Source of the DNA: GCA-002282575 sp964606405
Lineage (GTDB): Bacteria > Pseudomonadota > Gammaproteobacteria > Thiomicrospirales > Thiomicrospiraceae
Direction: 5' to 3'
DNA: 64,000 nt
NCBI GenBank assembly: GCA_964606405.1
Contig: CAZSGH010000001.1
Span: 61,822 to 125,821 of the forward strand
Shown: piece after piece, positions 36,647 through 45,506 of the stretch
How the letters are laid out: every line of letters begins with the position of its first letter
Position numbering within the stretch: position 1 is the stretch's first letter
Notes under the pieces: model-generated
What the model was told of the DNA's origin: nothing
Databases searched by the model: none
The model's input: only the letters and a program-made list of their open reading frames with translations
Made by a program: the position numbers and the translations under genes

Positions 36647-37516
36647 CTAGCCTTCTAGCAAGACAACAGTCTTATTGCCATGAATCATGACTCTATCTTC
36701 TAGGTGGTAACGCAAACCTCGTGCCAAAACATTGCGTTCGACATCTTTCCCTAAGCGCTGTAGGTCTTCAATATTATGTTTGTGACTAACGCGGATAACA
36801 TCTTGCTCAATAATGGGACCTTCATCTAAGTCTTGGGTGACATAGTGACAGGTTGCACCGATCAGTTTAACACCACGGGTAAAGGCTTGATGATAAGGCT
36901 TGGCGCCAACAAAAGACGGTAAGAAACTATGGTGAATGTTAATCATTCGCCCAAGGTATTGCTCGCATAATGCAGGTGGCATAATTTGCATATAACGCGC
37001 CAGAACAATAACATCGACATTCAGCGCGTTAATTTGGCGCTCATACTCGGCAAACGAAGCCGCCTTATTATCTTTATCGACAGGGATATGGAAGAAAGGA
37101 ATACCGTACCAGCCAGCCATTTCACGTAGCTTTTCGTGATTAGCGACAATACCAACAATATCACCTTCTAATTCACCTGCTTGCCAACGATACAATAAGT
37201 CGTGTACACAATGCGCTTCGTGACTGGCTAATAAAACAACTCGTTTCTTCTGTGCCGAGTCATGAATCGACCAGCGCATGTTAAATTCTCGTGCGATTGG
37301 CTCGAAGGCAGTACGAAATTGTGTGGCATCGAAAGGCAAAGAAGCCGCTTCGATTTCGGTACGCATAAAAAACCAACCTGCATCACTGTCTAAATGATGG
37401 TTGGCTTCGGTGATATTGCCTCCATAGATGGCAATGAAATTAGAGACTTTTCCGACAATGCCCACACGATCTGGACAAGCAATGGTTAAACGGTAAACGT
37501 GTTTATTGTGAGCCAT
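36647..37516 (-). CDS. purU: Formyltetrahydrofolate deformylase PurU
   Basis: A 289-residue enzyme that releases formate from 10-formyl-THF, balancing one-carbon and purine pools. It has an N-terminal ACT domain (about 7-85, RLTIACPDRVGIVGKVSNFI) and a formyltransferase domain. The domain holds the catalytic Asn-His-Asp set in NIHHSFLPSFVGAKPY, GATCHYVTQDLDEGPII and nearby residues. Length and domain order match E. coli PurU (280). Confidence 0.95.
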   Translation of the reverse strand: MAHNKHVYRLTIACPDRVGIVGKVSNFIAIYGGNITEANHHLDSDAGWFFMRTEIEAASLPFDATQFRTAFEPIAREFNMRWSIHDSAQKKRVVLLASHEAHCVHDLLYRWQAGELEGDIVGIVANHEKLREMAGWYGIPFFHIPVDKDNKAASFAEYERQINALNVDVIVLARYMQIMPPALCEQYLGRMINIHHSFLPSFVGAKPYHQAFTRGVKLIGATCHYVTQDLDEGPIIEQDVIRVSHKHNIEDLQRLGKDVERNVLARGLRYHLEDRVMIHGNKTVVLLEG

Positions 37517-37586
37517 GATAATCTTTATTTTTATACGTGATAGAAAATGGGATAAGTATGCACGATTTACGGCAAATTTGTTAGCC

Positions 37587-38618
37587 TTACCCGCTCACTT
37601 CTTCTGTAAAATCAATTACACACTTACCAATAGATCTCCCAGACTCCATCAGAGCATGCGCTTGGCGCAAATTATCGACAGTTAGTCCGTATAAGCGGGT
37701 ATTCAATGTTGACTCTAGTACACCAATATCCACTAACGCACCAATTTCGGCCAGAATAGCGCCCTGCTTGGCGCTCTCATGTCGACTATCGGCTCTGGCG
37801 AACATAAACTCCCAACATATCCGCGCACACTTATCCTTAAACAAATTCATATTAACATCGCCTTTCATGCTGGTAATGACACCAATCGCACCAAAGGGTT
37901 TAATCAGATTAGCCATATCTTGCCAATAAGGCTGACTATCTGTTAAACAGACAATGTAATCAAAACCATCATAACCTGCTAACTGACAACTATTCGTTAA
38001 ACCAAATCGCCAATCGAGTACCGCATCAGCACCCATTTGACGACACCAAATATTCGATTTCGGACGCGAGGCAGTAGCAACCACCTGTAAGCCAGACCAC
38101 TTAGCTAATTGAATGAGTATCGATCCAACACCACCCGCACCATTAATCACCAGAATTTTTTTGCCTGCATTAGCACGGACATTTCCTGGCGCAACCCCCA
38201 TACTATCAAACAACAATTCCCATGCCGTTAGTGCGGTTAGCGGCAAGGCTGCAGCTTGCGCATCGTCGAGCGTACTGGGTGAATGGGCAACCAAAGCAGC
38301 CGGTACACATTGTAAGGTCGCATTAGATCCCGATACAGATAAGGCGCCTGCATAATAAACGGCATCACCTACGGCAAAATCGCGCACACCATCGCCCACC
38401 GCAACGACCTCGCCCGCTGCATCCCAACCTAAAATGCGTGGCGTACTTTCGACTTTATCTTTAGGCGCGCGCAACTTGGCATCAATCGGATTGACTGCGC
38501 AAGCGTTAACCTTAATTAACAATTCTCCAGCTTGCGGCTGTGGATCGGGCAAATCAAACGCTTGCAAGGCGTCGGGATGATCGATGGGTAAATACTGTGT
38601 TAAACCAATGGCACGCAT
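37587..38618 (-). CDS. MDR-superfamily zinc-independent alcohol dehydrogenase/quinone reductase-like protein
   Basis: A 343-residue medium-chain dehydrogenase/reductase. It has an N-terminal GroES-like domain (GELLIKVNACAVNPIDAKLR, ILGWDAAGEVVAVGDGV) and a Rossmann domain with INGAGGVGSILIQLAKWSGL near residue 155. The usual zinc-ligand cysteines and histidines are missing, so it belongs with NADPH:quinone or enone reductases. The substrate is unknown. Possible roles are detoxifying quinones or reactive carbonyls. Confidence 0.88.
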   Translation of the reverse strand: MRAIGLTQYLPIDHPDALQAFDLPDPQPQAGELLIKVNACAVNPIDAKLRAPKDKVESTPRILGWDAAGEVVAVGDGVRDFAVGDAVYYAGALSVSGSNATLQCVPAALVAHSPSTLDDAQAAALPLTALTAWELLFDSMGVAPGNVRANAGKKILVINGAGGVGSILIQLAKWSGLQVVATASRPKSNIWCRQMGADAVLDWRFGLTNSCQLAGYDGFDYIVCLTDSQPYWQDMANLIKPFGAIGVITSMKGDVNMNLFKDKCARICWEFMFARADSRHESAKQGAILAEIGALVDIGVLESTLNTRLYGLTVDNLRQAHALMESGRSIGKCVIDFTEEVSG

Positions 38619-38641
38619 GGCGTTAGCTCCTAGTAAATGGG

Positions 38642-38789
38642 GGACACCTCTAAAACCTAGCGGGAAGGAGGTCTGGAGGAAGGGGGTAAGGGAAATAGCA
38701 TGTAACCAATTGATTAAACCCCTTCCTTCAGTGAAAAAACAAACTTGGAAATGCTAAAAACGAGCAAAGCGTAGTTTTTAGAGGTTTCC
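38642..38789. repeat. MITE-like element, copy A (148 bp)
   Basis: The ends are GGACACCTCTAAAACC (38642-38657) and GTTTTTAGAGGTTTCC (38774-38789), which match as inverted repeats at 14 of 16 positions. The right end forms a hairpin CTAAAAAC-12-GTTTTTAG (38754-38781). Reverse-complemented, the interior aligns with copy B including GGTTACATGC and CCCTTCCTCCAGACCTCC. It sits between the MDR gene and yqgE and has no coding capacity. It occupies most of the 267-base gap 38619-38885. Confidence 0.8.
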
Positions 38790-38885
38790 ATAAGTCTTTA
38801 TGGACAACATCATATCAAATGCCCGTGTTGTTACTGCACAAACCTGATAAAATTTTACGCTACGCCCAATTTAACTAGGAATCTT

Positions 38886-39455
38886 ATGCCTTACTCAGAT
38901 CAATCCATTGCCAATAAACTACTGGTTGCGATGCCCGATATCGGTAGTGGTTTTTTTGAAAGCAGTGTTGTACTCATGCTTGAGCATAATAAAGAGGGTG
39001 CGATGGGGCTAACACTTACCCAAGCAGCAACACTCACCATTGACGGGCTATTAAAGAACCTAGAAATTTCTGTGGCAACAGACTGCCAGCTATTAGAGCA
39101 AAACATTATGATTGGCGGACCTGTTCAACCCGATCGCGGCTTTATTTTGCATAACGGTAATCGAGCTTGGCAAAACACCACGCGGCTATCACCAGAGTTA
39201 TCGATGACCGTATCGCTAGACTTGCTACAAGACCTCGCTCAAGGCAATATAACCGATGATTGTGAAGTCTTTTTAGGCTATGCTGGCTGGGGCGCTGGAC
39301 AATTAGAACAAGAACTACGCGATGGTCATTGGCTTTTTGCACAAGCAACACACGAAATCATTTTTGAGTTGCCGCCAGAGGCACGTTGGCAAGCCGCGTT
39401 TAATACCCTCGGTTTTGACATTAACCGCCTATCGCGTGTGGCTGGTCATGCCTAA
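38886..39455 (+). CDS. YqgE/AlgH family protein
   Basis: A 189-residue cytoplasmic protein of the UPF0301 family: NKLLVAMPDIGSGFFESSVVLMLEHNKEGAMGLTL near the start, GGPVQPDRGFILH in the middle and YAGWGAGQLEQEL near the C-terminus. The family often neighbours ruvX and pyrB in gammaproteobacteria, as here. Its role is unresolved; AlgH has been linked to alginate regulation in Pseudomonas. It overlaps ruvX by 8 bases. Confidence 0.93.
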   Translation: MPYSDQSIANKLLVAMPDIGSGFFESSVVLMLEHNKEGAMGLTLTQAATLTIDGLLKNLEISVATDCQLLEQNIMIGGPVQPDRGFILHNGNRAWQNTTRLSPELSMTVSLDLLQDLAQGNITDDCEVFLGYAGWGAGQLEQELRDGHWLFAQATHEIIFELPPEARWQAAFNTLGFDINRLSRVAGHA

Positions 39456-39900
39456 AGGAGTGTTTGTCGGCATCGACTGGGGCGAAAAACGCATTGGCTT
39501 GGCGGTAGGTCAAAGTCTGACGGGCAGCGCACGCGGCTTGGCGGTACTTAAAGCAAAAAAAGGCATTCCCGACTGGGTCGAAGTTAAGAAGTGGTTGGCA
39601 AAATATCAGCCAGAAGCTTTGGTGCTAGGCTTGCCCTTGTTACTTGATGGTAAAGAACAACCGCTAACTGAGCGCGTGCGTGAGTTTGCACAAGTTCTCA
39701 GTGCCATGATTCCTTTACCTGTGTATTGGGTCGAAGAACAATTATCATCAAGCGAAGCGAGCGAGCGTTGCGATAATCCTGCTATGCTTGATGCCGAAGC
39801 AGCTGCCGTTATTTTAGAAACTTGGCTATCGATGCCAGCCGCACAACGTGATGCCAGTCGTCACCTTCAAATAGAACAACCGAAACACAAAGAGGACTAA
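39448..39900 (+). CDS. ruvX: RuvX/YqgF family Holliday-junction resolvase-like nuclease
   Basis: A 150-residue RNase H-fold protein: VFVGIDWGEKRIGLAVG gives the first catalytic Asp, VLGLPLLLDGKEQ the next conserved loop and the C-terminal AMLDAEAAAVIL the last acidic residues. The family processes the 16S rRNA 5' end and was proposed as a Holliday-junction resolvase. The start is the ATG at 39448, overlapping yqgE by 8 bases; longer in-frame starts lie inside yqgE. Confidence 0.93.
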   Translation: MPKGVFVGIDWGEKRIGLAVGQSLTGSARGLAVLKAKKGIPDWVEVKKWLAKYQPEALVLGLPLLLDGKEQPLTERVREFAQVLSAMIPLPVYWVEEQLSSSEASERCDNPAMLDAEAAAVILETWLSMPAAQRDASRHLQIEQPKHKED

Positions 39901-39902
39901 TT

Positions 39903-40892
39903 ATGTTTGGCTATCCTGGTTTATCGTCGCCAAATCTACAGCTCACAGAGGCAGGCAAGCTCAAACATTTATTAACACTAGAAGGTTTAAAGCCGCATCA
40001 TATTCGCAGTATTCTTGAGCGTGCCGATCAATTCATTGACCCTGTGACACGCCAAATCCACAAGCAACCGTTACTCAAAGGTAAAACCATCGTTAACCTA
40101 TTTTTCGAAGCCTCGACGCGCACGCGCACCACCTTCGAGATTGCTGAAAAAAGTCTTGGTGCGGATGTGATTAACCTCAACGTGGCAACCTCGGCAACGA
40201 AAAAGGGCGAATCCCTGCTCGACACCATTTACAACCTTGAAGCCATGCAAGCCGATATGTTTGTCGTGCGTCATGCCGAATCGGGCGCAGCGCACTTTTT
40301 TGCCCGTCATGTTGCGCCACATGTACATGTACTCAATGCCGGCGATGGTCGTCATGCGCACCCCACACAAGCCTTGCTGGATGCTTACACCATCCGTCAT
40401 TTTAAAGGTACCGACTTTTCTCAACTGCGCGTAGCGATTGTCGGAGACATTTTGCATTCACGCGTGGCGCGTTCACAAATTCAGGTGTTAAATTTGCTAG
40501 AAACGGAAGAAATTCGTCTGGTCGCCCCCAAAACGCTATTGCCACACGATGCCAGTGCCATGGGCGCGCATTGCTTCACCGACATTGAAGCGGGTTTAAA
40601 AGATGTCGATGTCGTCATTACCTTACGCATGCAAAACGAGCGCATGAGCAGCGCTCGGCTACCGTCCGAACAAGAGTATTTCGAAACCTATGGCATCACT
40701 GAAGATCGTCTGAAGCTTGCCATGCCCGACGCCATCGTGATGCACCCAGGTCCGATCAATCGCGGCGTCGAAATTGCCTCGAATGTTGCCGATGGCAAAC
40801 AATCGGTCATTTTAGATCAGGTCACCTTTGGTATTGCCGTGCGCATGGCGGTGATTGCGATGATTATGGAAAATGAGGGAGACAAATCATGA
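39903..40892 (+). CDS. pyrB: Aspartate carbamoyltransferase catalytic subunit PyrB
   Basis: A 329-residue ATCase catalytic chain that makes carbamoyl-aspartate in pyrimidine synthesis. The carbamoyl-phosphate loop is STRTRTTFE (71-79), with HPTQALLD and MHPGPINRGVEI further on. The N-terminal extension before the core is typical of the Pseudomonas-type class A enzyme. It overlaps the pyrC' gene by ATGA. No pyrI regulatory chain is nearby, which agrees with the PyrB-PyrC' dodecamer type. Confidence 0.96.
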   Translation: MFGYPGLSSPNLQLTEAGKLKHLLTLEGLKPHHIRSILERADQFIDPVTRQIHKQPLLKGKTIVNLFFEASTRTRTTFEIAEKSLGADVINLNVATSATKKGESLLDTIYNLEAMQADMFVVRHAESGAAHFFARHVAPHVHVLNAGDGRHAHPTQALLDAYTIRHFKGTDFSQLRVAIVGDILHSRVARSQIQVLNLLETEEIRLVAPKTLLPHDASAMGAHCFTDIEAGLKDVDVVITLRMQNERMSSARLPSEQEYFETYGITEDRLKLAMPDAIVMHPGPINRGVEIASNVADGKQSVILDQVTFGIAVRMAVIAMIMENEGDKS

Positions 40893-42166
40893 TTGCCACC
40901 ACCATTAAAAACGGGCGCTTATTCGACCCTGCCAACCAACTCGACACGATTGCAGATATTCATATCAACCACGGACGCATTATTGCTATTGGTGCAGCGC
41001 CTACCGATTTTGCAGCGACCAAAACCATCGATGCCGCTGGACTATTAGTGATCCCTGGCTTAATCGACCTATCCACACGTTTGGGCGAACCTGGTCTTGA
41101 ACATTTCACCACCATCGCCCGCGAAGGGCGCGCTGCCGCTGCGGGCGGCATTACCAGTCTGTGCGTGATGCCCGACACCGACCCTGTCAATGATAGTTTT
41201 GCGGTAACTGAGTTGATTCAACGTCGAGCGCGTCAGGCAGGAACAGCCTTTGTACTGCCTGTCGGTGCGCTCACCAAAGGCTTAAAAGGCGAAGCCTTGT
41301 CGGAAATGGTTGCCATGCACCGCGAGGGCTGTATTGCCTTTAGTCAGGTGAATAAACCTGTCACCAACACACAAACGTTATTTAATGCTTTCGATTATGC
41401 AGCCACACACAACTTATTGGTGATGATGCGCCCGATTGATCCTTATTTAGGTAAAGATGGCGTTGCACATCGTGGCGCGATTAGCTCGGCATTAGGCTTG
41501 CCTGATATTCCCGCTGCTACCGAAACACTTGCGGTTTCTCGCTTGCTGCTATTGGCAGAAGAAACGGGCGTGCGCTTGCACTTAAGTCAGCTTTCGACAG
41601 CGCGCGCAGTGGACATGCTCGCTGATGCCCAAGCACGCGGCTTGCCTGTTACCGCCGATGTCGCCATTCATAATTTACACCTCACCGAATTTGATACTGC
41701 CGACTTTGCCAGTTTCATGCACGTGCAACCCCCATTACGCAGCCAACGCGATCGCGATGCCTTACGTGCTGGCGTGAAGGCCGGCATTATTAACGCCGTT
41801 TGCTCTGACCATACACCGCTGATGCATGACGATAAACTTTTGCCTTTCCCCGAGTCGGTGGCAGGCATTAGCGGGTTGGAAAGTTTACTGCCATTACTAC
41901 TGGCATTAGTACGTGAACACGTCTTAACGCTGGAACAAGCGATTACCGCCGTCACCCACAATCCTGCCAAATTGCTAGGAATCAATCGTGGAAGCCTAAC
42001 AGTGGGCGCACCTGCCGACATAGCATTGGTGGACTTGAATGAAGACTGGCTGTTCAATCGCCACCAACTGCTCAGCGCTGGCGACAATACGCCTTTCCAC
42101 AAATGGCCGTTTACTGGACGCGTTAAGACGACACTCTTTCAAGGGCAAGTCACGTTTCAATCATGA
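40889..42166 (+). CDS. Catalytically inactive dihydroorotase-like PyrC' (PyrX)
   Basis: A 425-residue dihydroorotase homologue. Where active enzymes have the metal-binding HxH in GxIDxHxHLREPG, this protein has GLIDLSTRLGEPG (58-69), so both histidines and the substrate-binding Arg are gone. Other family segments remain (VMPDTDPVND, VCSDHTPLMHDDK, ITHNPAKLLGI-like near the end). In Pseudomonas-type ATCase such an inactive PyrC' is needed to assemble the active PyrB dodecamer; the same role is inferred here. A separate working dihydroorotase should exist elsewhere. Confidence 0.9.
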   Translation: MIATTIKNGRLFDPANQLDTIADIHINHGRIIAIGAAPTDFAATKTIDAAGLLVIPGLIDLSTRLGEPGLEHFTTIAREGRAAAAGGITSLCVMPDTDPVNDSFAVTELIQRRARQAGTAFVLPVGALTKGLKGEALSEMVAMHREGCIAFSQVNKPVTNTQTLFNAFDYAATHNLLVMMRPIDPYLGKDGVAHRGAISSALGLPDIPAATETLAVSRLLLLAEETGVRLHLSQLSTARAVDMLADAQARGLPVTADVAIHNLHLTEFDTADFASFMHVQPPLRSQRDRDALRAGVKAGIINAVCSDHTPLMHDDKLLPFPESVAGISGLESLLPLLLALVREHVLTLEQAITAVTHNPAKLLGINRGSLTVGAPADIALVDLNEDWLFNRHQLLSAGDNTPFHKWPFTGRVKTTLFQGQVTFQS

Positions 42167-42738
42167 TAACATTGCCGCATAACACCCCCACCCTAAGCAG
42201 CCTACCCAATGGTTGGTGGCAAGTGAGCTTTACCTTAACGCTGCCGTTTACGCTAGAAATGGGTGCGCGGTTACGTATGGGAGAAACGCTGTTAGCGCCT
42301 TGGCGTATCGACGGACAGCGCATTGACTGCCTCGCTTTACCGACAACAAACGAGCCAGACATAAGACAAGCCATTACCCTTGAGCATCAAGGCAAGCCAT
42401 TGCCACACATCGAAGGGTATCAGCCCTTATTAATAACGGGTGAAAACCTCGGCATTGCCGATGCCCTCCTAAGCGCCCAACACCTAAAGCACCACGCCAA
42501 GCATTGCGTGGTGTTACTGTCGGGAGAATCTTTCCCTTGCGTCATCAAACCCGCTCGCTTTATGGTGCGCGAACTACCCGAACTCATTGCAGCCTGTCCC
42601 TTGCTCGAAGACTGGGGTTTTGCCAATCGACTGGCAAGCAACACGGGATTGGCGGGTTGTTTTGAGGGAAAATTATCACACCTTGTGACGCAGCTTAACT
42701 GCAACGCAACCAACACTCATTGGCATTTTGACAGATGA
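42163..42738 (+). CDS. Conserved protein downstream of pyrC', possibly degenerate PyrK/FNR-like
   Basis: A 191-residue protein starting 4 bases inside pyrC'. The segment YQPLLITGENLGIADALLSAQHLK recalls the nucleotide-binding entry of ferredoxin-reductase-like electron-transfer subunits of dihydroorotate dehydrogenase. The C-terminal LEDWGFANRLASNTGLAGCFEGKLSHLV also fits. The cysteine cluster of true PyrK is missing and only single cysteines remain. Position after pyrB-pyrC' supports a pyrimidine link, but the family call is tentative. Confidence 0.6.
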   Translation: MITLPHNTPTLSSLPNGWWQVSFTLTLPFTLEMGARLRMGETLLAPWRIDGQRIDCLALPTTNEPDIRQAITLEHQGKPLPHIEGYQPLLITGENLGIADALLSAQHLKHHAKHCVVLLSGESFPCVIKPARFMVRELPELIAACPLLEDWGFANRLASNTGLAGCFEGKLSHLVTQLNCNATNTHWHFDR

Positions 42739-43265
42739 ACGAAACACTGACCGTTTATACCATGAACCTGAGCTACAATACGCTCGAAGATCGATTAAGT
42801 CTATTGCTGACCAACGACGAACAGAGTATTAATCTATGGCTCACGCGATCACTAACGCAACGCCTGCTTAAGGGCTTAAGCGATCTACTCGTTCATCAAT
42901 CAGATGTCGAGAGCCAACAAGCAAAAGCGCGCGAAGCGGCAACCATTATGGAGCACTTGGCCATTACCCAACGTCATAGTCAAAGCCCAGATACGTTAGC
43001 GGCAGATACACCAACACCAATCCATCGTGGTTTATTAACAAAAGTCGACATCCAATATAGCCCAAATCAATACCAACTCTTATTTTTTGCTCAAGATACA
43101 TGCATCGCACAAATGCCAACAGGACGTGCTGGATTACATCGAATTATCGATTTATTTGAACGAATGAGTGAACGAGCAAATTGGCAGCTCATTGATGTTA
43201 ACCTTGGCTGGTTAGCACGCAAAGAAACAGCTTTAGCCGATATGCCTGTCGTGGGGCATTGCTAG
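42735..43265 (+). CDS. Hypothetical protein, last gene of the yqgE-pyrB unit
   Basis: A 176-residue soluble protein whose ATG overlaps the preceding stop by 4 bases, so it belongs to the same transcript. It has an N-terminal part with LWLTRSLTQRLLKGLSDLL, a polar linker (about 80-100) and a C-terminal part ending RANWQLIDVNLGWLARKE. No catalytic motif, signal peptide or membrane helix is seen. Function unknown; it ends 8 bases from the convergent tonB gene. Confidence 0.65.
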   Translation: MNETLTVYTMNLSYNTLEDRLSLLLTNDEQSINLWLTRSLTQRLLKGLSDLLVHQSDVESQQAKAREAATIMEHLAITQRHSQSPDTLAADTPTPIHRGLLTKVDIQYSPNQYQLLFFAQDTCIAQMPTGRAGLHRIIDLFERMSERANWQLIDVNLGWLARKETALADMPVVGHC

Positions 43266-43273
43266 AGAAAACG

Positions 43274-44032
43274 CTAAGGCGCAGACAATTGATAGCGAAC
43301 GGGCAGTTCAAACTGCAACGGGGTTTGCGTCATACCTTCTAAAAAAGCGGGCAACTGCATATTAAGCTGCTCAAAAATAGCTAAGGTTGCCAAGTCGAGA
43401 CGTTCGTAACCACTGCCATTCACCAACTCAAGCCCCGATACTTTCCCGTTGGCAGCAACCGTAAAACGAACACGCACAACCCCTTCTTCTGCCAAACGAC
43501 GTGACAGACGCGGATACTCTTTATGCTTGCCTAAGATGTCGAGCAAAAGCACACGATAGGTTTTAGCTGCGTCTAACGCAACCTGAGGATCAACTTGACT
43601 AACAGGTAGCGGTGTCGGCATCGCTGGTGGTGTGGCGACAACCGCACTCGGCGTGACTTGCTCTGTTACTGGCACAACTACTGGGCGAGCCTTTACTGAT
43701 GGCTTTGCTGCAATCGGCTTATTTTTTGGCTTGGCCTGCGCCAGCGGTGAAGGGGATTCTTGAACAGGACTAGGCGACATGGGTGTTGGTGACACTTCTA
43801 CCTGTACAGGCTCTGGTGTTAGCGGTTCGGGTCGGATTGTTTCTGGTGTGGGGAGAACTTCTGGCACAGGTGGTGCAAGCGCTAATAACTGCAATGCTTC
43901 GGTTATGGCTTTATCGGCTGTCGTCGATGTTTGGCTTTTGGGCGTGATATCTGGTGTTAACATCCAGCCAACAGCCATCACCACCAAGGTGATAACCGTC
44001 AGCAAACTCGCTCGCTGTTCGCTATGTGTCAT
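43274..44032 (-). CDS. TonB family energy transducer
   Basis: A 252-residue TonB-like protein: one N-terminal membrane helix (about 9-26), a Pro/Lys-rich periplasmic spacer (about 55-160) and a C-terminal TonB domain (about 165-250) with GVVRVRFTVAANGKVSGLELVNGSGYERLD. It transfers proton-motive energy from ExbB-ExbD to outer-membrane receptors. It overlaps exbD by 4 bases and is last in a seven-gene operon headed by a TonB-dependent receptor, so it is probably dedicated to that receptor. Confidence 0.92.
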   Translation of the reverse strand: MTHSEQRASLLTVITLVVMAVGWMLTPDITPKSQTSTTADKAITEALQLLALAPPVPEVLPTPETIRPEPLTPEPVQVEVSPTPMSPSPVQESPSPLAQAKPKNKPIAAKPSVKARPVVVPVTEQVTPSAVVATPPAMPTPLPVSQVDPQVALDAAKTYRVLLLDILGKHKEYPRLSRRLAEEGVVRVRFTVAANGKVSGLELVNGSGYERLDLATLAIFEQLNMQLPAFLEGMTQTPLQFELPVRYQLSAP

Positions 44033-44415
44033 TTAGGCTGCTGAGTATGTAACGCGAAGCGCGTCATCTTCATCGACTTAAGTAAGTCAACAACCGACAC
44101 CACGGCAGCAAAGCCACACGCAGCATCGACACGAATATCCACATGACTATCGATGGGTAACGCCGACAAGCGCGATGAGACCTCGGCAAGATCTGTTGCT
44201 TCATCGTGCCAATAGAGTTTGCCTTGCGCATCGAGCACCAACACAACAATGGGCTTATGATCTGCCACAGCTTCACCTTGTGTTGCGTTCGGTAAATCAA
44301 CCTTTAACACTTGATGCACCACAAACGAACTGGTCAGCAATACCACCACCAGCAATACCAGCAAGACATCGATTAAGGGAACAAGATTAATCTCGTTGTA
44401 ACGCTTGATGTGCAT
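44029..44415 (-). CDS. ExbD/TolR family biopolymer transport protein
   Basis: A 128-residue ExbD: N-terminal RYNEINLVPLIDVLLVLLVVVLLTSSF holds the single membrane helix with the functional Asp (D17) used in proton coupling. A periplasmic domain follows. It abuts exbB directly and overlaps tonB by 4 bases. Context makes ExbD more likely than TolR. Confidence 0.93.
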   Translation of the reverse strand: MHIKRYNEINLVPLIDVLLVLLVVVLLTSSFVVHQVLKVDLPNATQGEAVADHKPIVVLVLDAQGKLYWHDEATDLAEVSSRLSALPIDSHVDIRVDAACGFAAVVSVVDLLKSMKMTRFALHTQQPK

Positions 44416-44838
44416 TTAGGTTGCCTGCGCATCTTGCCAGCGAATGGTCAGCACATCGACTTTGCGCATGAGTAAGTTAACACTGACCATACCCAACACA
44501 GCCAAAATAATACCCGCAGCGGTTGCCTTGAGTGCTAACGCCAAACCCACCATGATTTTACTCGGATCCATGCTACCCGCCATGCCGACATCGTAAAGCG
44601 CAACCATAATACCCAGCACCGTACCCAATAGCCCAATATAAGGTGCATTGGCAGCGACCGTGCTCATTAAGGTGATATTGCGCGTTAACGCAAGCTGCAA
44701 ACTGCCAGCCGTATGATAAGTATGCACATCAACTGCGCTTAAAAACAGCAGACGCTCGAATAATACCCATAGCCACACCACAGCCATTAGCCCTAATACC
44801 GAAAATACGCCAACATCAAGCCATTGTGTTGCAATCAT
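44416..44838 (-). CDS. ExbB/TolQ/MotA family proton-channel protein
   Basis: A 140-residue short-form ExbB with three membrane helices. It includes the conserved TVAANAPYIGLLGTVLGIMVALYDVG and ALALKATAAGIILAVLGMVSVNLL segments. Shorter than E. coli ExbB (244) because the N-terminal periplasmic part is reduced, as in many ExbB2-type proteins. It is 20 bases downstream of the SafE-like gene. Confidence 0.92.
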   Translation of the reverse strand: MIATQWLDVGVFSVLGLMAVVWLWVLFERLLFLSAVDVHTYHTAGSLQLALTRNITLMSTVAANAPYIGLLGTVLGIMVALYDVGMAGSMDPSKIMVGLALALKATAAGIILAVLGMVSVNLLMRKVDVLTIRWQDAQAT

Positions 44839-44858
44839 GGTTCATCCTTTTTATCTTG

Positions 44859-45506
44859 TTATGCCGCATACCAAAGCGACAATCGACGCAAACCGAGCAA
44901 TACTAGCACAAATGCCGCCAACCAGCGCATGGCGATCGGCAACCAATTTTGTTGGGCGCGTAATTTTTGCGAAAACGCATGTAAAAGCGGCAGAATCAAC
45001 AATACGGGCGTTAATGCTGCCCCTAAACCGAATGCCAATCCATAACCAGCACCTTGCCACCAAACGCCTGCCTGTGCCGCCAATGCCAACAAGGTTGCTA
45101 AGGGCGCGCAAGGTACAAAACTCAAACTAAACCCCAACCAAAAAGGCGGCGTACCCACACTGGCATTAGCAATACCACAACGCCCACCCCTGCTCGGAAG
45201 AAGCAACCATATCGCTGCCGAAAAAGCCGCCAAAGCAATGAGTAAGTTACCCACACCAGAACCCAACGACGTTTCTAACCATTGCCCTGCAACCGCTGCT
45301 GTTAGCGCCAACAGGGTATAGGCAAGAATACGCCCCGCAACAAACAAACTCGCATCGAGCCACATAATGCTTCTTTGGATTCCCGCACGAGCAATCACCC
45401 AACTACTCATAAAAGGCAAACACGTAATGGTGCAAGCTGTCAGCCCTAAAGAAGCACCCAACAACCAAACAGAAACTAAGCTAACCCCTGCTTCTAGTTC
45501 AGGCAT
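44859..45506 (-). CDS. Sulfite exporter TauE/SafE or DsbD-like transmembrane protein
   Basis: A 215-residue integral membrane protein with about six helices. Conserved features are GLTACTITCLPFMSSWV (Cys pair in helix 1), a second FVPCAPLATLLALA (PCAP) and paired Gly/Pro helices. It resembles the SafE/UreH-like, DsbD-core group found next to CcoG/NapH-type genes. The cysteine pattern suggests either metal passage or electron transfer. It overlaps the NapH-like gene by 8 bases. Confidence 0.82.
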   Translation of the reverse strand: MPELEAGVSLVSVWLLGASLGLTACTITCLPFMSSWVIARAGIQRSIMWLDASLFVAGRILAYTLLALTAAVAGQWLETSLGSGVGNLLIALAAFSAAIWLLLPSRGGRCGIANASVGTPPFWLGFSLSFVPCAPLATLLALAAQAGVWWQGAGYGLAFGLGAALTPVLLILPLLHAFSQKLRAQQNWLPIAMRWLAAFVLVLLGLRRLSLWYAA

